Part shown: positions 42,454 through 51,032 of the stretch, one piece after another | Layout of the letters: each line of letters opens with the position of its first letter | Position numbering within the stretch: position 1 is the first letter of the stretch | DNA from: Pseudoroseomonas ludipueritiae | GTDB taxonomy: Bacteria > Pseudomonadota > Alphaproteobacteria > Acetobacterales > Acetobacteraceae | Length of the DNA: 61,701 bases | Assembly (NCBI RefSeq): GCF_014490445.1 | Contig: NZ_JACTUZ010000013.1 | Span: 1-61,701, forward strand | Direction: 5' to 3' | Program-made: the position numbers and the translations under genes | Notes under the pieces: model-generated | Told to the model about the DNA's origin: nothing | Databases searched by the model: none | The model's input: the letters and a program-made list of their open reading frames with translations, nothing else

Positions 42454-44844
42454 TCAGCCGCCCAGCAGGGCCTGGGCGCAGGCGTCGAGGATGGCGCTCT
42501 CGTCCAGGCCGTATTCCCGGTACAGGTCGGGGATGTCACCAGACTGGCCGAAGCGGTCCACGCCCAGCGGCACCACCCGCTGGCCGCGCACCGCGCCCAT
42601 CCAGCCATGCGCCGCCGGATGGCCATCCAGCACCGAGACAATGGCCGCCCCCGGCGCCAGCGGCGCCAGCAGTTGCTCGATATGCGATGGCGCCGCGCCA
42701 GGCCCTTGCCGCGCCTCCCGCCGCGCCGCCAGCCAGCCGGCATGCAGGCGGTCCGGGCTGGTGACGGCCAGCAGGCCCGCGCCGGGTTCCTCGGCGCGCA
42801 GTTCCTCGAAGGCAGCGGTGGCTTCCGGTGCCACCGGACCCTGATAGGCGATGGCGATGCGCGCACCCGGCGCCGGCGGCACAGCCCAATAGCCGCCGGC
42901 GATCACCGCCGCCGGGTTCAGCTTCCGCTCCGGCTGCTGCAAGCCACGCGTGGACAGCCGCAGCCAGACCGCCGAGCCATCCGGCTTCTGCATATGCTCG
43001 AAGGCCCAGCGCAGCAGGATGGCCAGCTCATCGGCATGGGCAGGCTCGTAGCTGGCCAGCCGGTCCTGCGCCATGCCGATCAGGGGCGTGTTGAAGCTCT
43101 GGTGCTGCCCGCCCTCGGGCGCCAGCGTCAGGCCGGAGGGGGTGGAGACCAGCAGGAAGCGCGCATCCTGGTAGCAGGCATAGATCAGCGCATCGAGGCC
43201 GCGGTTGACGAAGGGGTCATAGACCGTGCCCACCGGCAGCAGCCGCCCGCCATGCATCCGGTCCGCGAGGCCCAGCGCGCCCAGCAGCAGGAAGAGGTTC
43301 TGCTCGGCGATGCCCAGCTCGATATGCTGCCCATCCGGCGACATGCCCCAGCGCTGGGCGCTGGCCAGCTTGGCATCGCGGAAGACATCGTTCTTCAGGT
43401 GGCGGTCGAAGATCCCCCGCCGGTTCACCCAGGGGCCAAGATTGGTGGAGACCGTCACATCCGGGCTGGTGGTGACGATGCGCCGCGCCAGCGACTCCGT
43501 CTCCCCGCCACGCCCGATGCCGGCTAGCAATTCTCCGAAGGCGGATTGGGTGGAGAGGGTGCGGCCTTCCGGCACGCGTGGCACCGGCAGGCTGGCCGGC
43601 ACGGGCACGATGGGGGCGGACAGGCTGCGGCCTTCCGGCGTCAGCGGGCTGGCGAAGGGCACCGCGCCCAGGAAGGCTTCCAGTTCCGCTTCCGGCAGGT
43701 CCAGGCCCTCGAAGCGGTCCCATTCATGGCCAGGGCGGATGCGCATGCCTTCCCGGAAGGCCTCCATCTGCTCCCTGGTCATCAGCCCGGCATGGTTGTC
43801 CTTGTGCCCGGCGAAGGGCAGGCCCATGCCCTTCACGGTATAGGCGATGAAGCAGGTGGGCTGGTCCCCGGCGGCATCCTGGGCGCGGAAGGCTTCTTCC
43901 AGCGTTTCCACGTCATGTCCGGCCAGGTTGGTCATCAGGGCGCCGAGTTCCTCGTCGTCCAGCGGGTCGATGATGGCGCGGAAGCCCTCGTCCCGCCCCA
44001 GCTCCGCCAGCAGCGCCCGGCGCCAGGCGGCACCGCCCTGGAAGGTCAGCGCCGAGTAGAGGCTGTTGGGGCAGTCGTCGATCCAGCGGCGCAGCGCCTC
44101 CCCGCCAGGGCGGGCGAAGGCGGCCTGCAGCTTGCGGCCGTATTTCAGGGTGACGACGTTCCAGCCCATGTCCTGGAACAGCCCCTCGATGCGGCCGAAG
44201 AGGCGGTCGGGCACCACGCTGTCCAGGCTCTGGCGGTTATAGTCCACCACCCACCAGACATCGCGCACATCGTGCTTCCAGCCCTCCAGCAGGGCCTCGT
44301 AGATATTGCCCTCGTCCAGCTCGGCATCGCCGACGATGGCGACGTGGCGGCCGCGCGGCATCCCTTCCTGCCCCAGCTTGTGCAGGTGGACATAGTCCTG
44401 CACCAGCGAGGCGAAGCTGGTCATGGCCACGCCCAGGCCGACGGAGCCGGTGGAGAAATCCACCTCCGCCCCGTCCTTCACCCGGCTGGGATAGGGCTGG
44501 ATGCCGCCGAACTGCCGCAGCGTCGCCAGCTTCTCCCGCTGCTGCCGCCCCAGCAGGTAATTCACGGCATGGAAGACCGGCCCGGCATGCGGCTTCACCG
44601 CCACCCGGTCCTGCGGCCGCAGGATGCCGAAATACAGCGCCGCCATGATGGAGACGCAGGAGGCCGAGGAAGCCTGGTGTCCGCCCACCTTCAGCCCGTC
44701 CCGGTTGGGGCGGATGTGGTTGGCGTGGTGGATGGTCCAGGCCGAGAGCCAGAGCAGCTTCCGCTCCAGCGCCTTGAGCAGGGCGAGGCGACGCGCCGGG
44801 CTCTCGGTCTGAAGGAGGGCCTGCGGCTCCGGCGTGATATCCAT
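42454..44844 (-). CDS. AceE-like thiamine-diphosphate enzyme (transketolase / pyruvate dehydrogenase E1 superfamily)
   Basis: 796-residue ThDP-dependent protein. LKVGGHQASSASCVSIMAALYFG and FSTGSVGLGVAMTSF match the N-terminal ThDP half of homodimeric 2-oxoacid dehydrogenase E1. The diphosphate motif begins GDAELDEGNIYEALLEGW and ends VVDYNRQSLD (GDA rather than the usual GDG). The second half shows ELGIAEQNLFLLLGALGLA and the AceE-like TPSGLTLAPEGGQHQSFNTP. It is shorter than AceE (about 890), and no E2 or E3 gene is near. It could be a second E1 for another 2-oxoacid or a true transketolase; the AceE-type is my preference. ATG 44844 follows GAGGGA by about 10 bases. Confidence 0.78.
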   Translation of the reverse strand: MDITPEPQALLQTESPARRLALLKALERKLLWLSAWTIHHANHIRPNRDGLKVGGHQASSASCVSIMAALYFGILRPQDRVAVKPHAGPVFHAVNYLLGRQQREKLATLRQFGGIQPYPSRVKDGAEVDFSTGSVGLGVAMTSFASLVQDYVHLHKLGQEGMPRGRHVAIVGDAELDEGNIYEALLEGWKHDVRDVWWVVDYNRQSLDSVVPDRLFGRIEGLFQDMGWNVVTLKYGRKLQAAFARPGGEALRRWIDDCPNSLYSALTFQGGAAWRRALLAELGRDEGFRAIIDPLDDEELGALMTNLAGHDVETLEEAFRAQDAAGDQPTCFIAYTVKGMGLPFAGHKDNHAGLMTREQMEAFREGMRIRPGHEWDRFEGLDLPEAELEAFLGAVPFASPLTPEGRSLSAPIVPVPASLPVPRVPEGRTLSTQSAFGELLAGIGRGGETESLARRIVTTSPDVTVSTNLGPWVNRRGIFDRHLKNDVFRDAKLASAQRWGMSPDGQHIELGIAEQNLFLLLGALGLADRMHGGRLLPVGTVYDPFVNRGLDALIYACYQDARFLLVSTPSGLTLAPEGGQHQSFNTPLIGMAQDRLASYEPAHADELAILLRWAFEHMQKPDGSAVWLRLSTRGLQQPERKLNPAAVIAGGYWAVPPAPGARIAIAYQGPVAPEATAAFEELRAEEPGAGLLAVTSPDRLHAGWLAARREARQGPGAAPSHIEQLLAPLAPGAAIVSVLDGHPAAHGWMGAVRGQRVVPLGVDRFGQSGDIPDLYREYGLDESAILDACAQALLGG

Positions 44845-44979
44845 GGTGAACAATTCCCTCGCGCGCGGCCTTGCCGGCCGGTCGTTTCTGCGAAGGAAGC
44901 CTAGGGGAAGCAGGAAGGCCGGGGAAAGCCGTTCTCCGCCACGGCACCCCCGCCTCACTCTTTTTTTGCCCCGGCGCGG

Positions 44980-45900
44980 CTAGCGCCCCTGCAACAACCC
45001 TTCCCGCCGGAAGGAAAGATGCCGGCCATTGCCGATGATCAGGTGGTCATGCACCACCACGGACAGCACGGCGCCGGCCGCCATGATCTCGCCCGTCATC
45101 TCGATATCGGCGCGAGAGGGCGTCGGGTCGCCGCTGGGATGATTGTGCACCAGGATCAGCGCCGTGGCATGCAGCTCCAGCGCGCGCTTGATCACCTCGC
45201 GCGGGTAGACCGGCGTGTGGTTGACGGTGCCACGCGCCTGCGCCTCGTCGGCGATCAGCCGGTTCTTGGAATCCAGGAAAAGGATGCGGAACTGCTCGAT
45301 CTTCTCCCGCGCCAGCGCCGCGTTCAGGTAGTCCATCAGCCGGTCCCAGTTGTTCAGGACAGGCTTCTCCATCACCTCGGCCCGCGCCAGCCGCAGCGCG
45401 GCATCCTGCACCAGCTTGATGGCCGTCACGCTGTGCTCGCCCAGGCCCGGCGTTTCCAGCAGGTCCTTCTGCGGCGCCGTCAGCACATTGGCGAAGGAGC
45501 CGTAGCGGTTGATCAGCGCCTTCGCGAGCGGCTTGGTATCGCCCTTCTTGAAGGCAAAGAAGAGCAGCATCTCCAGCAGCTCGTAATCCGCCAGCGCGCC
45601 AGGGCCGCGCTCCAGCAGCTTCTCCCGCATCCGGCCCCGGTGCCCATGCGGGCCGGTACTGGCGAAGGGCAGGCCCTCCCCCTCCTCCAGGCGGCGGGAG
45701 GAACCACCGGACCAGATGGCCCCGCCCTTCCGGCGCGGGCTGGATTGCATCAGATCGGGATCATGAAGCTCGATCGCGGCACGATCCTCGGCGAAGCCGC
45801 GGCGCGGGGTGCCGTCAGGAACAGGCCGGTAAAGCGGCCGCTTCGGCTTCGGCCGCAGGCCAAGGCTGGCCAGCCCCTGACTTAATCGCGTCAGCCACAT
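44980..45900 (-). CDS. radC: RadC family JAMM-domain protein
   Basis: 306 residues. The C-terminal RadC domain carries the zinc JAMM motif [14 protein letters not shown] near residue 255, with [24 protein letters not shown] and a helix-hairpin-helix-like [14 protein letters not shown] before it. The cellular role of RadC is unsettled; the old repair assignment is doubtful. The first 90 residues ([23 protein letters not shown]) are a basic, disordered-looking extension. ATG 45900 is the likely start, with an internal ATG at 45750 as an alternative. Minus strand, downstream of pmbA with a 124-base gap. Confidence 0.88.
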   Translation of the reverse strand: MWLTRLSQGLASLGLRPKPKRPLYRPVPDGTPRRGFAEDRAAIELHDPDLMQSSPRRKGGAIWSGGSSRRLEEGEGLPFASTGPHGHRGRMREKLLERGPGALADYELLEMLLFFAFKKGDTKPLAKALINRYGSFANVLTAPQKDLLETPGLGEHSVTAIKLVQDAALRLARAEVMEKPVLNNWDRLMDYLNAALAREKIEQFRILFLDSKNRLIADEAQARGTVNHTPVYPREVIKRALELHATALILVHNHPSGDPTPSRADIEMTGEIMAAGAVLSVVVHDHLIIGNGRHLSFRREGLLQGR

Positions 45901-46024
45901 GCCTGGCGTCTTCCCTTCTGGCGACGATGCGCCGCGCCTTGAGCACGGCAGCAACATCATTCCCGGGCGTTAACCATTCATCAAGGCTGAATTCACGCAT
46001 CCGTGAGCGTTATCTTCGGCACCC

Positions 46025-47350
46025 TCAGGCGCCGGCTAGCGTCATCCCATCCACGCGCAGGGTCGGCGCATCGACGCCCCGGCGGAACCGCAGGTCATCC
46101 GCCGCCGCCATATGGAGGAACATCTCCTTCAGGTTGCCGGCGATGGTCACGCCCGCCGCCGGCTCCGCCAGTTCCCCACGGCGGATCATGAAGCCCGAGG
46201 CGCCACGGCTATAGTCGCCAGTAACGGCATTGACGCTGCTGCCCAGCATCTCGGTGACATAGAAGCCTTCCTCGATGTCGCCCATCAGCGCGGCGGGGGA
46301 AACCTGGCCCGGCTCCAGCCACAGATTGGTGGTGGAGGGCGAAGGCGGGCTGGAAACGCCCCGGCTGGCATGGCCGGTGGAGCGCAGCCCCAATTGGCGG
46401 GCCGAGCGCCAGTCCAGCACCCAGTTCCGCAGCACGCCATCCTCCACCAGCGCCAGGCCCTCGCCCGGCGTCCCCTCGCCATCGAAGGGGCGGGAGCGGA
46501 GGCCACGGCGGCGCAACGGGTCGTCCCGCACCGTCAGGCTGGCGGCCAGCACCCGCTCCCCCATGCGGTCGCGCAGGAAGGAGGTGCCGCGCGCCACGGC
46601 CGCGCCATTCAGCGCCGCCGAAAGATGCCCGAGCAGCGAGCCCGCCACGCGCGGGTCGTAGATCACCGTCAGGCGGCGAGAGGCCGGGCGGGTGGGGTTC
46701 AGCCGCCGCACCGCGCGCTCCCCGGCGCGGCGGCCGAGGCTGGCAGCGTCTTCGAGATCGGCCAGATGCACGGCGACGCTGTGGTCGTAGTCGCGCTCCA
46801 TCGCCGTTCCCTCCCCCGCCACGGCGGAAACGGAGACGGAATGGCTGGAACGGGCATATTCGCCCGCGAAGCCGTTGGAAGCCAGGATGGCGATGCGGGA
46901 GCGGTGGAAGCCCGCCTCGGCGCCATTGCTGTTGGTGACGCCGGGGGTGGCCAGGGCCGCTTCCTCGGCGGCGGCGGCACGGGCCAGCAGGTCCTCGGCA
47001 CCGGGTTCCGCCGGGTCGTCGAGGTCGAGGTCGCGCCCCGGCGCCCGCACCGCTTCCGGCAGGCCGGAGAAACGGTCCTCCGGCACCGCGCGGGCCATGG
47101 CCACCGCGCGCTCCGCCAGCGCGGCGAAGCCGGCGCGGTCCGGGTCGGTGGAGGAGACGATCGCCTGCCGCTTTCCCACGAAGACCCGCAGGCCGAGGTC
47201 GAAACCCTCGGCCCTTTCGAGATGCTCGACCATCCCCAGCCGGCGGCTGACGGAAAGGGACGTACCCTGCACCAGCAGCGCATCCGCCGCATCCGCCCCT
47301 GCCGCGCGCGCGGCGGCAACCAGGGCATCGAGCACCTCGAGACGGTTCAT
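46025..47350 (-). CDS. pmbA: TldD/PmbA family protein (TldE-like)
   Basis: Partner of TldD in a protease complex that degrades unfolded peptides and matures microcin. 441 residues. The PmbA-type features are the N-terminal LVQGTSLSVSRRLGMVEHLERAEG, RVFVGKRQAIVSSTD, the central VIYDPRVAGSLLGHLSAALNG and the C-terminal GDYSRGASGFMIRRGE. There is no HExxxH motif, as expected for the PmbA/TldE half, and no tldD in the window. ATG 47350 overlaps the M16 peptidase stop (ATGA), so the two are coupled. Confidence 0.93.
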   Translation of the reverse strand: MNRLEVLDALVAAARAAGADAADALLVQGTSLSVSRRLGMVEHLERAEGFDLGLRVFVGKRQAIVSSTDPDRAGFAALAERAVAMARAVPEDRFSGLPEAVRAPGRDLDLDDPAEPGAEDLLARAAAAEEAALATPGVTNSNGAEAGFHRSRIAILASNGFAGEYARSSHSVSVSAVAGEGTAMERDYDHSVAVHLADLEDAASLGRRAGERAVRRLNPTRPASRRLTVIYDPRVAGSLLGHLSAALNGAAVARGTSFLRDRMGERVLAASLTVRDDPLRRRGLRSRPFDGEGTPGEGLALVEDGVLRNWVLDWRSARQLGLRSTGHASRGVSSPPSPSTTNLWLEPGQVSPAALMGDIEEGFYVTEMLGSSVNAVTGDYSRGASGFMIRRGELAEPAAGVTIAGNLKEMFLHMAAADDLRFRRGVDAPTLRVDGMTLAGA

Positions 47351-48612
47351 GCCGCCAGTTTCTCCATCACGCTGGACAGGCCCGGCACCTTGCCCGCAGG
47401 CCCCAGGGCCGCGAGCGTCGGGCGCGAGCGGAAGATCATCGCCGCCGCCGCCTGCACATCCTCGATGGTCACGGCCGCGATCTTCGCCTTGGTCTCCTCC
47501 GGCGTGATGATGCGGCCATGCACCTGGAGCTGGCGGGCGAGCTGCTCGCAGCGGCTGCCGGTGGATTCCAGCGACATCAGCACGGAAGCGCGGAGCTGCG
47601 CCTTGGCGCGGTTCAGCTCATCCAGCGTGACGTCATGCTGCACGCGGCGCAGTTCCTCCAGTGTCACCGGCACCAGCTCGGCCGCCTGATCCTCGCCCGT
47701 GCCGGCATAGATCGAGAAGACGCCGCCGTCGCGGAAGGGCTGGGCGAAGGAATAGATCGAGTAGACCAGCCCGCGCTTCTCCCGGATCTCCTGGAACAGG
47801 CGCGACGACATGCCGCCGCCCAGCAGGGTGGAGAGCAGCATGGTGGGGTAGTGCCACTTGGTGGCCACCGCCGGCCCCTCGAAGCCCAGCACCACATGCA
47901 CCTGGTCGAGGTCCCGCTCCTCGCGGAACTCGCCGCCGGTGTAGCGGGCGGGCTCGCCCAGGGCGGGGTCCACGGTCGGCAGGTCGGCGAAGTGCTTCTT
48001 CACCTGCGCGACGAGGTCGTCATGCTCCAGCGCGCCGGCGGCGGCCACCACCATGCGGCTGGGGCCGTAGTGGTGGCGCATGTAGCCCATCAGGGCCTCG
48101 CGCGGCATCTTGGCGATCACCTCCTCCGTGCCCAGCGTGGGGCGGCCCATGGGCTGGTCCGGGAAGGCGGTGGCCTGGAAATGGTCGAAGACGATGTCGT
48201 CCGGCGTGTCGTTGGCCTGGCCGATCTCCTGCAGGATCACGCCGCGCTCGCGCTCCAGCTCCTCCGGGATGAAGGTGGAATGCGTCAGGATGTCGCCGAG
48301 GATATCGGCGGCCAGCGGCATGTCCTCCTTCAGCACCTTGGCGTAGTAGGCGGTGTTCTCCCGCGCCGTATAGGCGTTGAGATGGCCACCCACATTCTCG
48401 ATCTCCCGCGCGATGGCGGCGGCGTCGCGCTTGGCGGTGCCCTTGAAGGCCATGTGCTCCAGGAAGTGGGAGACACCATTCTCGGCCGCCGTCTCGTCCC
48501 GCGTCCCGGCATGGACATAAGCGCCGATGGAGACGGTCTCGACCCGCGGCATCGTCTCGGAGACAATGGTCAGGCCATTCGGTAGGCGCGTCAGTCGCAC
48601 CGCTTCAGACAT
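47347..48612 (-). CDS. M16 family zinc peptidase (mitochondrial processing peptidase beta-like)
   Basis: 421-residue insulinase-type metallopeptidase. The inverted zinc motif HFLEH gives His49, Glu52 and His53, with the distal Glu129 in GVILQEI. GGHLNAYTARENTAYYAKVLK is also typical, and GGGMSSRLFQEIREKRGLVYSIYSF is the second-domain signature. It is the bacterial homologue of mitochondrial processing peptidase. ATG 48612 fits the family start (LTRLPNGLTIVSE). In alphaproteobacteria it is normally adjacent to thrC; here a PEP-CTERM gene lies between them. Confidence 0.94.
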   Translation of the reverse strand: MSEAVRLTRLPNGLTIVSETMPRVETVSIGAYVHAGTRDETAAENGVSHFLEHMAFKGTAKRDAAAIAREIENVGGHLNAYTARENTAYYAKVLKEDMPLAADILGDILTHSTFIPEELERERGVILQEIGQANDTPDDIVFDHFQATAFPDQPMGRPTLGTEEVIAKMPREALMGYMRHHYGPSRMVVAAAGALEHDDLVAQVKKHFADLPTVDPALGEPARYTGGEFREERDLDQVHVVLGFEGPAVATKWHYPTMLLSTLLGGGMSSRLFQEIREKRGLVYSIYSFAQPFRDGGVFSIYAGTGEDQAAELVPVTLEELRRVQHDVTLDELNRAKAQLRASVLMSLESTGSRCEQLARQLQVHGRIITPEETKAKIAAVTIEDVQAAAAMIFRSRPTLAALGPAGKVPGLSSVMEKLAA

Positions 48613-48896
48613 TCGGAAATTCCCGTGTGGCCCGCCGGATGGTGGCACGGCGGGCGGATTCGTGTGGCTGTAACCCAATGTAGGGCCAGGAGACGGAGTC
48701 TGCGACCCCAAGACGGGCAGCCCTGCCGGCAGGCCATGGCAGACCGCCACGAGGGCGTCGGCGAACTTGACATCCGCCATTTCATTCCGGGCTTGGAATT
48801 TCATACTTACCTGGAATGCAAGGAAAATTTGCACGGCATATTTTCTGCTTACGGCCCCGCTTGCGGCAATCCAGCCGCAAGTGAGGATTGAACGGA

Positions 48897-49508
48897 ATGA
48901 AGATGCTCCGCGCGGGCGGCCTCCTGGCCGGGCTCGTTCTGGCACTGGCGAGCGCACCGGCCTCGGCCGACGTGATCCTGAACTTCCAGCAGACCGGCGC
49001 CAGCCCGGCGGGCGGCGTGACGCTGGGCGGCACGCTGACCGTGACGGACCAAGCCTATGCCGATGGCCTGAACCTGTCCTACAGCCTCAGCGCCAGCGGC
49101 GCCGTCTCCAGCGTCAACACCGGACTGGTGGATGCCAGCTTCTTCTTCTCCACCCCCGGCCTCGGCACCGTCTCCCTGACGCTGGCGGACCTGCTGGCGG
49201 GCAGCGGCCTGCCGGCCGGCACCAGCGTGCTGGGCTCCCTGACCGGCAGCCCCGGCGGCACGCCCGGCGGCTTCCTGAATGCCAGCGGCCTTGGCTTCGG
49301 CTTCCAGTCCAGCACCGACGGCAATCTTTTCTCGGGCAATTTTACGGCGGCCCTGGGCGCCTGCACCGGCGGCGGCTGCGACTTCAGCGGCACGGTGGTC
49401 ACCACGGTGCCGGAACCCTCGGCATTGTCGCTCATGCTCTTCGGCGGCGTGGCGCTGCTCGCGGCGTGCCGCCCCAAGCGGGGTTCGGCGCAGCCGGCGG
49501 TGGGCTGA
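48897..49508 (+). CDS. PEP-CTERM sorting domain protein
   Basis: Secreted protein of about 203 residues. A signal peptide covers residues 1-24 (LLAGLVLALASAPASA). The middle is rich in Gly, Ser and Thr with beta character (GGVTLGGTLTVTDQAY, GLNLSYSLSASG). The C-terminus has VPEP at about residue 171, a hydrophobic stretch and the basic RPKRG tail, so it should be processed by an exosortase and linked to the outer surface. A Cys pair (GACTGGGCDF) lies before the sorting signal. ATG 48897 is preceded by GTGAGG 10 bases upstream. No exosortase is in the window. Its function is unknown. It lies opposite to both neighbours. Confidence 0.88.
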   Translation: MKMLRAGGLLAGLVLALASAPASADVILNFQQTGASPAGGVTLGGTLTVTDQAYADGLNLSYSLSASGAVSSVNTGLVDASFFFSTPGLGTVSLTLADLLAGSGLPAGTSVLGSLTGSPGGTPGGFLNASGLGFGFQSSTDGNLFSGNFTAALGACTGGGCDFSGTVVTTVPEPSALSLMLFGGVALLAACRPKRGSAQPAVG

Positions 49509-49521
49509 GGCTCCATGAGAA

Positions 49522-49553
49522 AAGGCCGGCCCGGATCGTTCCGGGCCGGCCTT
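49522..49553. terminator. Strong bidirectional terminator
   Basis: Perfect 14-bp stem (49522-49535 with 49540-49553), TCGT loop, flanked by an A-run on the left and a T-rich CTTCTTCATTCTTC on the right. It separates the convergent PEP-CTERM gene and thrC. Confidence 0.88.
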
Positions 49554-49581
49554 CTTCATTCTTCACGCCCAGGCGTAAGCC

Positions 49582-50988
49582 TCAGGCGGCGTTGCGGCGG
49601 GCATGGCCGCGCACCACGGTCTCGATGGCCTCGAGATCGGCCGGCAGCACCTCGTAGCGCTCTTCCCGCTCATGCAGGTCCGCCAGGCGCGGCGGCAGCG
49701 CGGGGCGGAAGCCGGTGGCCTTCTCCACCGCATCCGGGAACTTGGCCGGATGCGCCGTGGCCGCCACCACCACCGGAATGCCGGCATCGGCGGGGCGCAT
49801 CGCACGGGCCGCGGCGGTGCCGATGGCGGTATGCGGGTCCGCCAGATAGGCGCTCTCGGCATAGAGCCGGCGGATTTCTTCCAATGTTCCCTCATCCGAG
49901 AGGGTGAAGCCGTGGAACAGCTCCGTCGCCTGCTTCCAGGCGGCATCGGGCACCGGCATGCGGCCCTCGGCGCGGAAGCGCGTCATGGTCTCGGCGGTGG
50001 CCTTGGCGTCGCGGCCCAGCAACTCGAAGAGCAGGCGCTCGAAATTCGAGGAGACCTGGATATCCATGCTGGGAGACAGGCTGGGCTCCACCGGCCGGGC
50101 CGACATGTCATTGGCGGTGATGAAGCGCGCCAGGATGTCGTTGCGGTTGGCGCCGACGATCAGCCGCTCGATCGGCAGGCCCATGCGGCGGGCCACCCAG
50201 GCGGCCAGCACATTGCCGAAATTGCCGGTGGGGACGGAGAAGGCCACCGGGCAGTCCGGCGCGCCCAGCGCCAGGGCGGCATAGGCGTAATAGGGGATCT
50301 GCGCCGCGATCCGCGCCCAGTTGATGGAATTCACCGCCGAGAGCTTCATCTCGTTGCGGAAAGGCGCGTCGTTGAACATCGCCTTCACCAGGTCCTGGCA
50401 ATCGTCGAAGGAGCCCTGGACGGCGATGTTGCGGATATTGGGGGAAAGCACGGTGGTCATCTGCCGCCGCTGCACCGCGCTGGTGCGGCCCTCGGGGTGC
50501 AGGATCACCACATCCACCGCCGCGCGGTCGCGGCAGGCCTCGATGGCGGCGCTGCCGGTATCGCCGGAGGTGGCGCCGACAATGGTCACACGCTGCCCGC
50601 GCTTGGCCAGCACATGGTCGAAGAGCCGCCCCAGCAGCTGCATCGCCATGTCCTTGAAGGCCAGCGTCGGCCCATGGAACAGTTCCAGCGAGAAGATGCC
50701 GGGCTCGATCTGCACCAGCGGGGCCGTGGCGGCATGGCCGAAGCCGCCATAGGCGGCGCGGGTCATGGTCAGCAGCTCGGCCTCGGAAATCGCCGGCGCG
50801 GTGAAGAGCGCCATCAGCTTGGCCGAGAGCTCCGCGTAAGGCAGGCCGCGCAGGGCGCGCCATTCCGCGGCGGAAAGCTCCGGCCAGGTCTCGGGCAGGA
50901 ACAGCCCGCCATCCTCGGCGAGGCCCGCCAGCAGGACATCTTCGAATTCGCGAACCGGGGCCTCGCCCCGCGTGGAGAGATAGCGCAT
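49582..50988 (-). CDS. thrC: Threonine synthase
   Basis: PLP enzyme converting O-phosphohomoserine to threonine. 468 residues, with a short N-terminal domain MRYLSTRGEA, LLAGLAEDGGLFLPETWPEL and the PLP lysine, Lys112, in FHGPTLAFKDMAMQLL. GATSGDTGSAAI is the phosphate-binding loop and PTGNFGNVLAAW follows. Length fits the long bacterial type. Ends convergently with the PEP-CTERM gene across a terminator. Confidence 0.97.
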   Translation of the reverse strand: MRYLSTRGEAPVREFEDVLLAGLAEDGGLFLPETWPELSAAEWRALRGLPYAELSAKLMALFTAPAISEAELLTMTRAAYGGFGHAATAPLVQIEPGIFSLELFHGPTLAFKDMAMQLLGRLFDHVLAKRGQRVTIVGATSGDTGSAAIEACRDRAAVDVVILHPEGRTSAVQRRQMTTVLSPNIRNIAVQGSFDDCQDLVKAMFNDAPFRNEMKLSAVNSINWARIAAQIPYYAYAALALGAPDCPVAFSVPTGNFGNVLAAWVARRMGLPIERLIVGANRNDILARFITANDMSARPVEPSLSPSMDIQVSSNFERLLFELLGRDAKATAETMTRFRAEGRMPVPDAAWKQATELFHGFTLSDEGTLEEIRRLYAESAYLADPHTAIGTAAARAMRPADAGIPVVVAATAHPAKFPDAVEKATGFRPALPPRLADLHEREERYEVLPADLEAIETVVRGHARRNAA

Positions 50989-51032
50989 GGTGGCGGCACA
51001 CTAGGGCCGGCGCCGCCGCCGCGCCATACGCA

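Noticed and set aside
45993-46006. Small TCACG/CGTGA inverted repeat between radC and pmbA
   Set aside because: 5-bp stem only, expected by chance; not called as operator or terminator.
48625-48891. 88-codon plus-strand frame before the PEP-CTERM gene
   Set aside because: No domain, no ribosome site, and it covers the likely leader region; judged non-coding.
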